Below, in pieces: positions 1-5,956 of a stretch of 10,320 nt of DNA. This stretch comes from Zhenhengia stercoravium (GTDB lineage Bacteria; Bacillota; Clostridia; Lachnospirales; Cellulosilyticaceae). The stretch spans positions 1 through 10,320 of the forward strand of contig JAHLFD010000285.1 in NCBI GenBank assembly GCA_018883975.1, given 5' to 3'. The notes under the pieces were generated by a model. It saw nothing but the letters and a program-made list of their open reading frames with translations, was not told the DNA's origin and searched no databases. The first letter of the stretch is position 1, and every line of letters starts with the position of its first letter. The position numbers and the translations under genes are program-made.

Positions 1-137
1 CACTTAAAGCATTCCAAGGTCCAATTGTAGACCAAGCAGGTAATGAGAGGGTTGCAGAAGGTAGTGAGCTTAGTGATGAAGATCAACTTTCATGTGACTG
101 GTTTGTAGATAATGTTATTGGGGAAATCAACCAATAA
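1..137 (+). CDS. BMP-family ABC transporter substrate-binding lipoprotein, C-terminal end (partial)
   Basis: Only the last 44 codons are present; the reading frame enters at base 3 and ends with TAA at 135-137. The translation starts LKAFQGPIVDQAGNERV, continues through a segment with ELSDEDQLS, and ends near DWFVDNVIGEINQ. This is the characteristic end of basic-membrane-protein (BMP/PnrA/Med-like) lipoproteins, where a last strand-turn describing the released ligand precedes a MDWFVDGVVG-like C-terminal helix. Proteins of this family sit outside the membrane, anchored by lipid, and deliver purine nucleosides or related ligands to the permease. The ATPase and two permeases follow immediately (22 bases to the ATPase start), as expected for a complete BMP-type importer. 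The signal peptide and lipobox lie outside the window. Ligand identity is inferred from the family only. Confidence 0.85.
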   Translation, partial: LKAFQGPIVDQAGNERVAEGSELSDEDQLSCDWFVDNVIGEINQ

Positions 138-146
138 AAATTGAAT

Positions 147-162
147 AGGAGCGTTGTTTATG
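147..162 (+). promoter_or_regulatory. Ribosome binding site that decides the ATPase start
   Basis: AGGAG at 147-151 lies 8 bases before ATG at 160-162, an ideal distance. An in-frame TTG at 154-156 would extend the protein by two residues, but it sits only 2 bases from the AGGAG. The ATG at 160 is therefore preferred. Confidence 0.75.
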
Positions 163-1671
163 GAACATTCAGTAGTGGTAAAACTAGAAAAGATTACAAA
201 AAAGTTTGGTCCGGTTACTGCCAATGAGAATGTTGACCTTTTATTAAATAAAGGTGAGATTCATGCCCTACTTGGAGAAAACGGCGCAGGTAAAAGTACA
301 CTTATGAACATGCTATCAGGAATTTATAGTCCTGATAGCGGTTCTATTTTTGTGCGTTCGGAAAAAGTACATTTTACCTCTCCAAAGCATGCCATTAGTT
401 ATGGAATAGGGATGGTTCATCAACATTTTAAGTTAGTAGATAGCTTTACAGCCAAAGAAAATATTATTGCAGGAAGTAGTAAGAGCTTTTTTGCTAAAGG
501 GAATAAAGAATTGGATGCAATTAAAGCACTTTGTAAGAAATATAACCTATCTTTAGATCTTGATAAAAAGGTCATGGATATGTCTGTTAGTGAAAAGCAA
601 ATGCTTGAAATTATAAAAGTTATTTATAAAGGCTGTGACATACTTATTTTAGATGAACCAACTGCAGTACTTACACCACAAGAGGTAGATGTACTCTTTG
701 ATATTGTACGCCGTATGAAAGAAGAAGGCTGTGCAGTTGTTATTATTACACATAAACTTCATGAAGTTATGGCACTTTGTGACCGTGTAACAGTCCTACG
801 TAAAGGGACTACAATAGAAACTGTAGAGATCAAAGATACAAATCCAAAACATTTAACAGAGCTTATGGTAGGTTCAGAAACAGAATTAAGTATTACAAGA
901 CAAGTACCACAAAATACAAAGGTTATATATGAGGCTAACCACTTAACTGCTATGAATAAAGAAGGTGTAAAAATGCTAGATGATGTATCTGTTGCACTTC
1001 GCAGTGGTGAGATTCTAGGTATAGCAGGTGTAGCAGGAAGTGGACAGAAAGAACTTTGTGAAGCATTAGTAGGCCTTTACCCACTTGCACAAGGTGAACT
1101 TATTTATGAGGGACAAAATATTACAGGTGAAAAGCCTAGAGAAATACATAAAAAAGGTATTGCCATGAGCTTCGTCCCAGAGGATAGATTAGGTATGGGA
1201 CTTGTAGGTTCAATGGATATGGTAGATAATTTGCTTTTAAAAGAATATCATACACAAACAGGTTTCTTTCTTAATAAAAACAGTGTTAAAGAAAAGGCTG
1301 AAGAGCTAGTAGAGAAATTAAATGTTAAGACACCAAGTGTATTCCATCCTGTTAAAATGCTTTCAGGTGGGAATATCCAAAAGATTTTATTAGGAAGAGA
1401 AATTGAAGCTAACCCTAAAGTACTTATTACAGCCTATGCTGTACGAGGTTTAGATGTTGGTGCAACTCACCAGATTTATGACCTTATTAGTGAGCAAAAA
1501 GCTAAAGGTGTAGCTGTTATGTTTGTAGGTGAGGATTTAGATGTACTTTTACAGCTAAGTGACCGTATTATGGTTATGTGTGGTGGAAAGGTCACTGGTG
1601 TTGTAGAAGCACGTCATACTACGAAAGAAGAAATTGGAATGATGATGGGAGGTAAAACACATGCAAATTAG
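160..1671 (+). CDS. Nucleoside/simple-sugar-type ABC importer ATPase with two nucleotide-binding domains
   Basis: This 503-residue cytoplasmic protein has the usual length of YufO/NupO- and RbsA/MglA-type double ATPases, and would power uptake through the two permeases encoded next. Domain 1 is complete: Walker A GENGAGKST at 39-47, signature MSVSEKQ at 141-147, Walker B LILDEP with D165/E166, and H-loop H198. Domain 2 (about 255-503) is degenerate: its Walker A position reads GVAGSGQKE at 290-298, lacking the lysine. Its signature LSGGN is kept at 401-405, but the Walker B region is LITAYAVRGLDVG at 422-434, without the Asp/Glu pair. The related NupO-type proteins usually read AAQPTRGLDVG there, so degeneration of this domain is normal, though AYAV is a further departure. 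Only the ATP site made of domain 1 Walker motifs and the domain 2 signature should hydrolyse. The gene follows the binding-protein gene and overlaps the first permease by 11 bp. Substrate is inferred from the family. Confidence 0.93.
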   Translation: MEHSVVVKLEKITKKFGPVTANENVDLLLNKGEIHALLGENGAGKSTLMNMLSGIYSPDSGSIFVRSEKVHFTSPKHAISYGIGMVHQHFKLVDSFTAKENIIAGSSKSFFAKGNKELDAIKALCKKYNLSLDLDKKVMDMSVSEKQMLEIIKVIYKGCDILILDEPTAVLTPQEVDVLFDIVRRMKEEGCAVVIITHKLHEVMALCDRVTVLRKGTTIETVEIKDTNPKHLTELMVGSETELSITRQVPQNTKVIYEANHLTAMNKEGVKMLDDVSVALRSGEILGIAGVAGSGQKELCEALVGLYPLAQGELIYEGQNITGEKPREIHKKGIAMSFVPEDRLGMGLVGSMDMVDNLLLKEYHTQTGFFLNKNSVKEKAEELVEKLNVKTPSVFHPVKMLSGGNIQKILLGREIEANPKVLITAYAVRGLDVGATHQIYDLISEQKAKGVAVMFVGEDLDVLLQLSDRIMVMCGGKVTGVVEARHTTKEEIGMMMGGKTHAN

Positions 1672-2716
1672 GGTAACAAAGGCATCAAATCCATCAAATA
1701 AGAAAAAAGTACTTTGTACATTTGTAGCTATTGTACTTGCTATGGTTATTACAAGTGTGATTATTGCAATCATGGGGCATAATCCACTTAATGTGTATTA
1801 CTCTATGCTTGAAGGGTGTTTAGGTACTTCTCATCGTATCAAACAGACTATTATTACTGCAATTCCACTTGTTGTGACAGCAGTAGGGATTGGTATTGCT
1901 TTCAGAATGAAATTCTGGAATATTGGTGCAGAAGGACAAATTTTAATGGGCGGTTGCTTTGCAACTTTTGCAGCACTATACTTTAAAGATTTACCAGCTA
2001 TTGTTATATTACCGACTATGATTTTATTAAGTGCTATTGGTGGTGGTATCTGGGCCCTTATTCCTGCCATACTTAAAGCTAAATTTAATACAAATGAAAC
2101 CATTGTAACACTTATGATGAACTATATTGCTTTAAAATGGGTAGTATTCTTGCAATATGGTCCTTGGAAAGATCCTAATGCCATGGGCTTCCCGAAAATT
2201 GCTAATTTCACAGATAATGCTATTTTACCAAAACTTTTTGGTGTGCATATTGGGTGGCTCATTGCACTTATTTTAGTTGTAGTGATTTACTACTTTATTA
2301 ATCACACTAAAACAGGTTATGAAATTCAAGTATTAGGTGAAAGTGAAAATACTGCTAAGTATGCTGGGATGAATGTAAGGAAAATTATCCTCATTGCTAT
2401 GATGATGAGTGGTGCAATTTGTGGATTAACAGGTATGATTCAGGCATCAGCGGTGAATAACACTTTAACAATGGACTTAACAGCAGGTGTAGGCTATACA
2501 GCAATTATTATTGCATGGCTATCTAATCTTAAGACACCATGGATGGTAGTTGTTTCTATTCTTTTTGCCATCCTGACTCAGGGAGCAAGTTATATTCAAA
2601 CTGTGTATCAGATTCCTCAAGCAGCAGCGGAGGTTATCCAAGGCATTATTCTTTTCTGTATATTAGGAAGTCAATTCTTTATCAATTATAAAGTTCATGT
2701 AAAGGAGGCAGCATAG
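1661..2716 (+). CDS. Nucleoside-type ABC importer permease 1 (BPD_transp_2 family)
   Basis: A 351-residue integral membrane protein. The first hydrophobic segment is at about 17-38, after a lysine-rich cytoplasmic N-terminus, and further segments lie at about 62-82, 95-110, 112-135, 197-213, 241-262, 275-290 and 294-310, with one more near 322-342. The motif NIGAEGQILMGG (87-98) is the hallmark of the YufP/NupP-type permease, and GESENTAKYAGMN (226-238) occupies the cytoplasmic loop expected to contact the ATPase. It begins inside the ATPase gene: GGGAGG at 1647-1652 is followed 8 bases later by ATG at 1661. The 11-bp overlap suggests translational coupling. Together with the next gene it forms the heteromeric channel for the ligand delivered by the BMP lipoprotein. 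Family assignment is firm; a purine nucleoside substrate is inferred. Confidence 0.93.
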   Translation: MQIRVTKASNPSNKKKVLCTFVAIVLAMVITSVIIAIMGHNPLNVYYSMLEGCLGTSHRIKQTIITAIPLVVTAVGIGIAFRMKFWNIGAEGQILMGGCFATFAALYFKDLPAIVILPTMILLSAIGGGIWALIPAILKAKFNTNETIVTLMMNYIALKWVVFLQYGPWKDPNAMGFPKIANFTDNAILPKLFGVHIGWLIALILVVVIYYFINHTKTGYEIQVLGESENTAKYAGMNVRKIILIAMMMSGAICGLTGMIQASAVNNTLTMDLTAGVGYTAIIIAWLSNLKTPWMVVVSILFAILTQGASYIQTVYQIPQAAAEVIQGIILFCILGSQFFINYKVHVKEAA

Positions 2717-3649
2717 ATGAATATTGAATCTTTTTTAACAGCAGCAGTTATTGCAGGTATGCCCCTTCTTTTTGCCACATTAGGTGGCATTATGAACGAA
2801 AAAGTAGGTCATCTTAACCTTGGGGTAGAGGGGATGATGGTTATGGGAGCAGTGATGGGCTTTATAACAAGCGTACAGACACAGAATCCTTATTTAGCAC
2901 TTCTGTCAGCAATGGCAGCCGGTGGGGTAGGGGCGCTTATTTATGCAGTGCTGACTGTATCTCTTCGTGCTAATCAGGTTGTAACCGGTTTGGCACTTAC
3001 TATATTTGGAACAGGGTTTGCTAACTTTGTAGGGCAATCTTTTGTAGGGCAAATTGTGCCAGAAAGTGTAAAAACATTTTTTGCTCCTATAGCTATTCCA
3101 GCTTTATCAAATATCCCTATTATTGGAGGAGCATTCTTTAATCAAAGTCTATTTGTGTATCTAGGCTATGGTATAGCCGTTATACTCATGCTGTACTATG
3201 TAGTAACAAAAATAGGACTTAATGCACGTATGATAGGTGAAAATCCAGGTGCTGCCGATGCAGCGGGTATTCCTGTTGCACTTTATAAATATATTAATAT
3301 TGTCCTAGGTGGTATGCTTTGTGGATTAAGCGGTGCTTTCTTATCACTTGTATATGTACCATCTTGGCAGCAAAATATTACAGCAGGTAAAGGGTGGATA
3401 GCCGTAGCACTTGTTATTTTTATTGGATGGAATCCTGTTAAAGCTATTTTGGGTGCTATTCTATTTGGAGCACTGGATATACTTGGACTTAGACTTCAAG
3501 CAGCGGGCATTCAAATCAATCAATATTTTGTAGATATGTTACCTTATCTTATGACTATTATTTTCCTTGTTATAGGATCTATTCGTACAGGTGGAGCAAG
3601 CAAGGGACCAAAGGCTTTAGGAGAAGCATATTTTAGAGAAGATCGTTAA
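2717..3649 (+). CDS. Nucleoside-type ABC importer permease 2 (BPD_transp_2 family)
   Basis: A 310-residue polytopic membrane protein. It starts with a hydrophobic helix at about 5-25, then NEKVGHLNLGVEGMMVMGA (27-45), the diagnostic motif of the YufQ/NupQ-type second permease. The conserved cytoplasmic loop GENPGAADAAGI is at 174-185. Hydrophobic segments continue to the C-terminus (for example 145-163, 191-213, 226-260, 275-288). The start codon abuts the stop of permease 1 (TAG 2714-2716, ATG 2717-2719), with AAAGGAGG at 2701-2708 inside the upstream gene, so the two subunits are probably made in equal amounts. It is the last gene of the operon and is followed within 10 bases by a terminator. 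It pairs with permease 1 to form the transmembrane pathway. Confidence 0.93.
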   Translation: MNIESFLTAAVIAGMPLLFATLGGIMNEKVGHLNLGVEGMMVMGAVMGFITSVQTQNPYLALLSAMAAGGVGALIYAVLTVSLRANQVVTGLALTIFGTGFANFVGQSFVGQIVPESVKTFFAPIAIPALSNIPIIGGAFFNQSLFVYLGYGIAVILMLYYVVTKIGLNARMIGENPGAADAAGIPVALYKYINIVLGGMLCGLSGAFLSLVYVPSWQQNITAGKGWIAVALVIFIGWNPVKAILGAILFGALDILGLRLQAAGIQINQYFVDMLPYLMTIIFLVIGSIRTGGASKGPKALGEAYFREDR

Positions 3650-3658
3650 ATAAGAACT

Positions 3659-3683
3659 AAAAGCTACTACGGTAGCTTTTTTT
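3659..3683 (+). terminator. Rho-independent terminator of the importer operon
   Basis: AAAAGCTAC (3659-3667) pairs perfectly with GTAGCTTTT (3672-3680) around the tetraloop TACG, and seven consecutive T follow from 3677 to 3683. It begins 9 bases after the permease 2 stop codon. Confidence 0.9.
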
Positions 3684-3719
3684 ATGTAAAGATTAGGGAA
3701 TCATGGTATATGATGCAAC

Positions 3720-3748
3720 TTGAATGGGTGTATCAATTATTGTATAAT
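3720..3748 (+). promoter_or_regulatory. Sigma-A-like promoter of the reductase/glycosylase-like operon
   Basis: TTGAAT (3720-3725) and a perfect TATAAT (3743-3748) are separated by 17 bases, which predicts a start of transcription near 3755 and a leader of about 45 bases. It lies between the upstream terminator and the gene at 3799. I see no operator-like dyad around it, so expression may be constitutive or controlled elsewhere. Confidence 0.8.
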
Positions 3749-3798
3749 GTTGACCTGTGTGAAAGAGCGTAGAGAATAGATTTGAAAGAGGGGATAAG

Positions 3799-4641
3799 AT
3801 GTTAGATTTAAATGAATTAAAAGCTAAAGGAATTATAGCGCAAAAGCAAGAAGGTTATTTTGTACTGCGTTTTTTAAGTAGGGCAGGATATTTTAATGCA
3901 GATGAGATGCAGTATTTAGCAGAGCTAGCACATAAGTACGGTAATGGTAAAATGGGGTTAACAAGTAGGTTAACTTTAGAAATTCCATATATTAAAGAAA
4001 AATCCTTAGAAGAAGTATTAAAATTTTGTGAGGAGAGAAACTTAAGGATAGGCGGAGGTGGTCCAAGTGTACGTGCTATCTTAACTTGCAAGGGAACAGT
4101 TTGTAAGCATGGGCTTATAGATACAGATAAGCTTGCAAGAGAAATGGAAGATAGATTTTTGATGCGTCAGCTCCCAGGCAAATTTAAGATAAGTATACTC
4201 GGTTGTCCAAATAGTTATGGAAAAGCACAAGGAAATGATTTAGCCTTTTTAGCGGTGCGAAAGATTCAGTTAGATGAAGCTAGCTGTATTCTATGTCAAA
4301 AGTGTATAAGCGTATGCCCGGACAAGGCTTTTACAGTGGACGAGGGGACATTATTGCTTAATGAAGAGAAATGCTCAAGATGTGGCAAGTGTATACCAGT
4401 ATGTCCAGTAGAAGCACTTCATCAAGAGGAAGTAGAATTTTTAATCTTCTTAGGGGGAAGACTAGGTAGATGCTCTAGACTTGCAACACCTTACCATAAA
4501 ACATGTAAAGAAGATGAGATTATGGATATTACAGAAAAAGTATTAGCTTATTATGAAATGGTAGCTAATCCAAAAGAACGTTTTGCAGAAGTTATTGAAC
4601 GTATTGGACAAGCAGAGGTAGAACATGCCATATTTAATTAA
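3799..4641 (+). CDS. Small sulfite/nitrite reductase-like protein with two 4Fe-4S ferredoxin motifs
   Basis: The 280-residue soluble protein resembles the small single-subunit siroheme reductase-like proteins of anaerobes. Residues 1-65 resemble the ferredoxin-like half-domain of sulfite/nitrite reductases, ending in GLTSRLTLEIP (53-63). Residues 85-145 hold the siroheme/4Fe-4S region: GGGGPSVRAILTCKGTVCKHGLIDT (in pieces, GGGGPSVR at 85-92, cysteines C97 and C102) and GCPNSYGKA at 135-143. A bacterial-type ferredoxin insert follows, with C163, C166, C169, C173 and C192, C195, C198, C202, each set CxxCxxCxxxCP. The usual CX5C...CX3C cluster set is altered: spacing is CX4C and the last cysteine, which normally links cluster and siroheme, is Y140. 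The start has GAGGGG at 3788-3793, 5 bases upstream. It overlaps the next gene by 17 bp. Fold assignment is good; whether it reduces sulfite, nitrite or anything else is uncertain. Confidence 0.82.
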   Translation: MLDLNELKAKGIIAQKQEGYFVLRFLSRAGYFNADEMQYLAELAHKYGNGKMGLTSRLTLEIPYIKEKSLEEVLKFCEERNLRIGGGGPSVRAILTCKGTVCKHGLIDTDKLAREMEDRFLMRQLPGKFKISILGCPNSYGKAQGNDLAFLAVRKIQLDEASCILCQKCISVCPDKAFTVDEGTLLLNEEKCSRCGKCIPVCPVEALHQEEVEFLIFLGGRLGRCSRLATPYHKTCKEDEIMDITEKVLAYYEMVANPKERFAEVIERIGQAEVEHAIFN

Positions 4642-5359
4642 AGATTACTATGATACTATAAAAGGATTACCGTTAAAAGCTTCTTATAAAAAAGAAGAAT
4701 TAATGATTCCAGAATTATTGATTGAAGAGCAAGACCAGATAGCTTTATATTACTGTACACATAATCAGCATATTAATGAACGTGCAAAAGTGTTTATCGT
4801 TGGTATTACACCAGGATTTAACCAAATGAATAAATCCATTGCTGCTGCAAGACTATGTATAGAGGAGAATGTACCTTTAGAAGCTATGCCTTATTTATGT
4901 AAAAAGGAGGCACGTTTTGAAGGTTCACTTAGAAAAAATATTATAAGTATGCTAGATGAACTAGGTTTAGCTAATAAACTTGGAATAGAGAATGCAGCGG
5001 CATTATTTGAAGAAAGAGATGACCTTTTGCATACAACTTCTATGATTCCTTTTGCAGCTTTTGTAAAAGGAAAAAACTATACAGGTCATCAGCCGCCGCT
5101 TCTTAAAAGTGACATACTTAAAAAGTATGTAGAAGCTTTCTTCTATCCACAAGTAGATTTACTTAAAGATGCACTTATTATTCCATTAGGTAAAAGTGTA
5201 GAGGAAATACTTAGATTGCTTATCAATGAAGGTAAACTTAAAGAAGAGAACTGTCTATTAGGTTTTCCACATCCTTCTGGAGCCAATGCACATAGATATG
5301 AACAATTTGCAAATCATAAAGCTGAGATGATAGAGAAAATTAATCAAAAGAATTTCTAA
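4625..5359 (+). CDS. Uracil-DNA glycosylase superfamily-like protein
   Basis: A 244-residue soluble protein without signal peptide. Two short motifs place it near the uracil-DNA glycosylase superfamily. KVFIVGITPGF (55-65) ends a hydrophobic strand in the position of the GINPG/GEAPG-type motif 1. LLGFPHPSGANAHR (211-224) resembles motif 2, where HPS contacts the DNA. Another hydrophobic strand (DALIIPLGKSVEE, 182-194) fits the core of that fold. In motif 1 the position usually held by the catalytic Asn, Asp or Glu is T62, so classical base excision activity is in doubt. The start overlaps the reductase-like gene by 17 bp, with AGAGGT at 4614-4619 upstream, so the two are co-transcribed and probably translationally coupled. 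Other alpha/beta folds are not excluded; the family call is moderate and the activity unknown. Confidence 0.6.
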   Translation: MPYLIKDYYDTIKGLPLKASYKKEELMIPELLIEEQDQIALYYCTHNQHINERAKVFIVGITPGFNQMNKSIAAARLCIEENVPLEAMPYLCKKEARFEGSLRKNIISMLDELGLANKLGIENAAALFEERDDLLHTTSMIPFAAFVKGKNYTGHQPPLLKSDILKKYVEAFFYPQVDLLKDALIIPLGKSVEEILRLLINEGKLKEENCLLGFPHPSGANAHRYEQFANHKAEMIEKINQKNF

Positions 5360-5391
5360 GAGTAGAATGAGAATAACATTCTACTCTTTTT
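5359..5391 (+). terminator. Rho-independent terminator of the reductase/glycosylase-like operon
   Basis: AGAGTAGAATG (5359-5369) pairs perfectly with CATTCTACTCT (5377-5387) across a 7-base loop, with five T from 5387 to 5391. The stem begins on the last base of the stop codon of the upstream gene. Confidence 0.9.
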
Positions 5392-5408
5392 GTATACTCA
5401 AATAAAAC

Positions 5409-5438
5409 TTGAACCTGTGTTTAAAGTTATGTTATAGT
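5409..5438 (+). promoter_or_regulatory. Promoter of the MarR-ABC exporter operon
   Basis: TTGAAC (5409-5414) and TATAGT (5433-5438) are separated by 18 bases, giving a predicted transcription start near 5445. The tandem palindromes directly downstream begin at about this start point. Confidence 0.72.
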
Positions 5439-5446
5439 AATGACTG

Positions 5447-5473
5447 TTAGATATCTAATAGTTAGATATCTAA
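5447..5473 (+). promoter_or_regulatory. Tandem palindromic operator, probable MarR binding sites
   Basis: The perfect 12-bp palindrome TTAGATATCTAA occurs twice, at 5447-5458 and 5462-5473, within a 15-bp direct repeat (centres 15 bases apart, about one and a half helical turns). The sites begin just past the -10 element and cover the expected transcription start and early leader. Their size and symmetry suit a dimeric winged-helix MarR protein, and the regulator is the first gene downstream, so autorepression by blocking polymerase is the likely mechanism. The binding itself is inferred. Confidence 0.82.
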
Positions 5474-5497
5474 TTAAATTCAAGGAGGAGGTTTGTA

Positions 5498-5956
5498 ATG
5501 GAGAATAAATTCTCAAATATAAGGGGTAATACCTTGCATATGGCGCTTATTAATGTAGGACATCTGCATAGAAGAAGAACTAGTAGGTATTTTGAGAAAC
5601 TTGACCTTTCACATGCACAACCTAAAATTTTAGATTTTCTATCTGAAAATGATGGTTGCATTCAAAGAGAAATTGCTGTTCATTGTTCTAGAGAAGCTGC
5701 AACAATGACGAGCATTCTAGGTATTATGGAAAAGTCGGGACTTATTGAGCGTAGACCAAACCCTAAAGATCGACGTATATTAAATGTCTTTTTAACGCAA
5801 AAAGGAAAAGATATACAAAAGAACATAGGTGAGACCTTTAGTCAACTTGATAAAGAATGTTTAGAAGGTTTTTCTGAAGAAGAATATGCCCAGCTTATAG
5901 GTTATTTAGAACGTATTTATAACAATATGAATAGAAGGGAGCAAGAAGATGCTTAA
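5498..5956 (+). CDS. MarR-family transcriptional regulator
   Basis: A 152-residue protein of normal MarR length. An N-terminal dimerisation helix (about 10-32) leads into the winged helix-turn-helix: LSHAQPKILDFLSEN at 37-51, QREIAVHCSREAATMTSILGI in the HTH region (56-76), then the wing from about 83 to 99 with RRPNPKDRR (85-93) carrying the conserved Asp-x-Arg. C-terminal helices (about 101-145) complete the dimer interface. It has a very strong ribosome binding site, AAGGAGGAGG at 5482-5491. It overlaps the first exporter gene by 8 bp and is preceded by two palindromic operators, so it most likely represses its own operon until an effector, perhaps a transported toxic compound, releases it. 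It has cysteines at 54 and 63, but nothing shows them to be redox sensors. Confidence 0.92.
   Translation: MENKFSNIRGNTLHMALINVGHLHRRRTSRYFEKLDLSHAQPKILDFLSENDGCIQREIAVHCSREAATMTSILGIMEKSGLIERRPNPKDRRILNVFLTQKGKDIQKNIGETFSQLDKECLEGFSEEEYAQLIGYLERIYNNMNRREQEDA

Noticed and set aside
1555..2103. Open frames on the - strand (1555-1773 and 1831-2103) under the ATPase and permease 1 genes.
   Set aside because: They lie wholly opposite well-supported genes, have no ribosome binding site that I can see and no recognisable motifs; they are shadows of AT-rich coding sequence.
3684..3798. Possible riboswitch or small RNA in the gap before the reductase-like gene.
   Set aside because: The predicted leader after the promoter is only about 45 bases and shows no stable hairpin or conserved riboswitch pattern.
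5447..5473. The tandem 15-bp repeat as the start of a CRISPR or other repeat array.
   Set aside because: There are only two copies, with no spacers, and each is a perfect palindrome at a promoter, which fits an operator far better.
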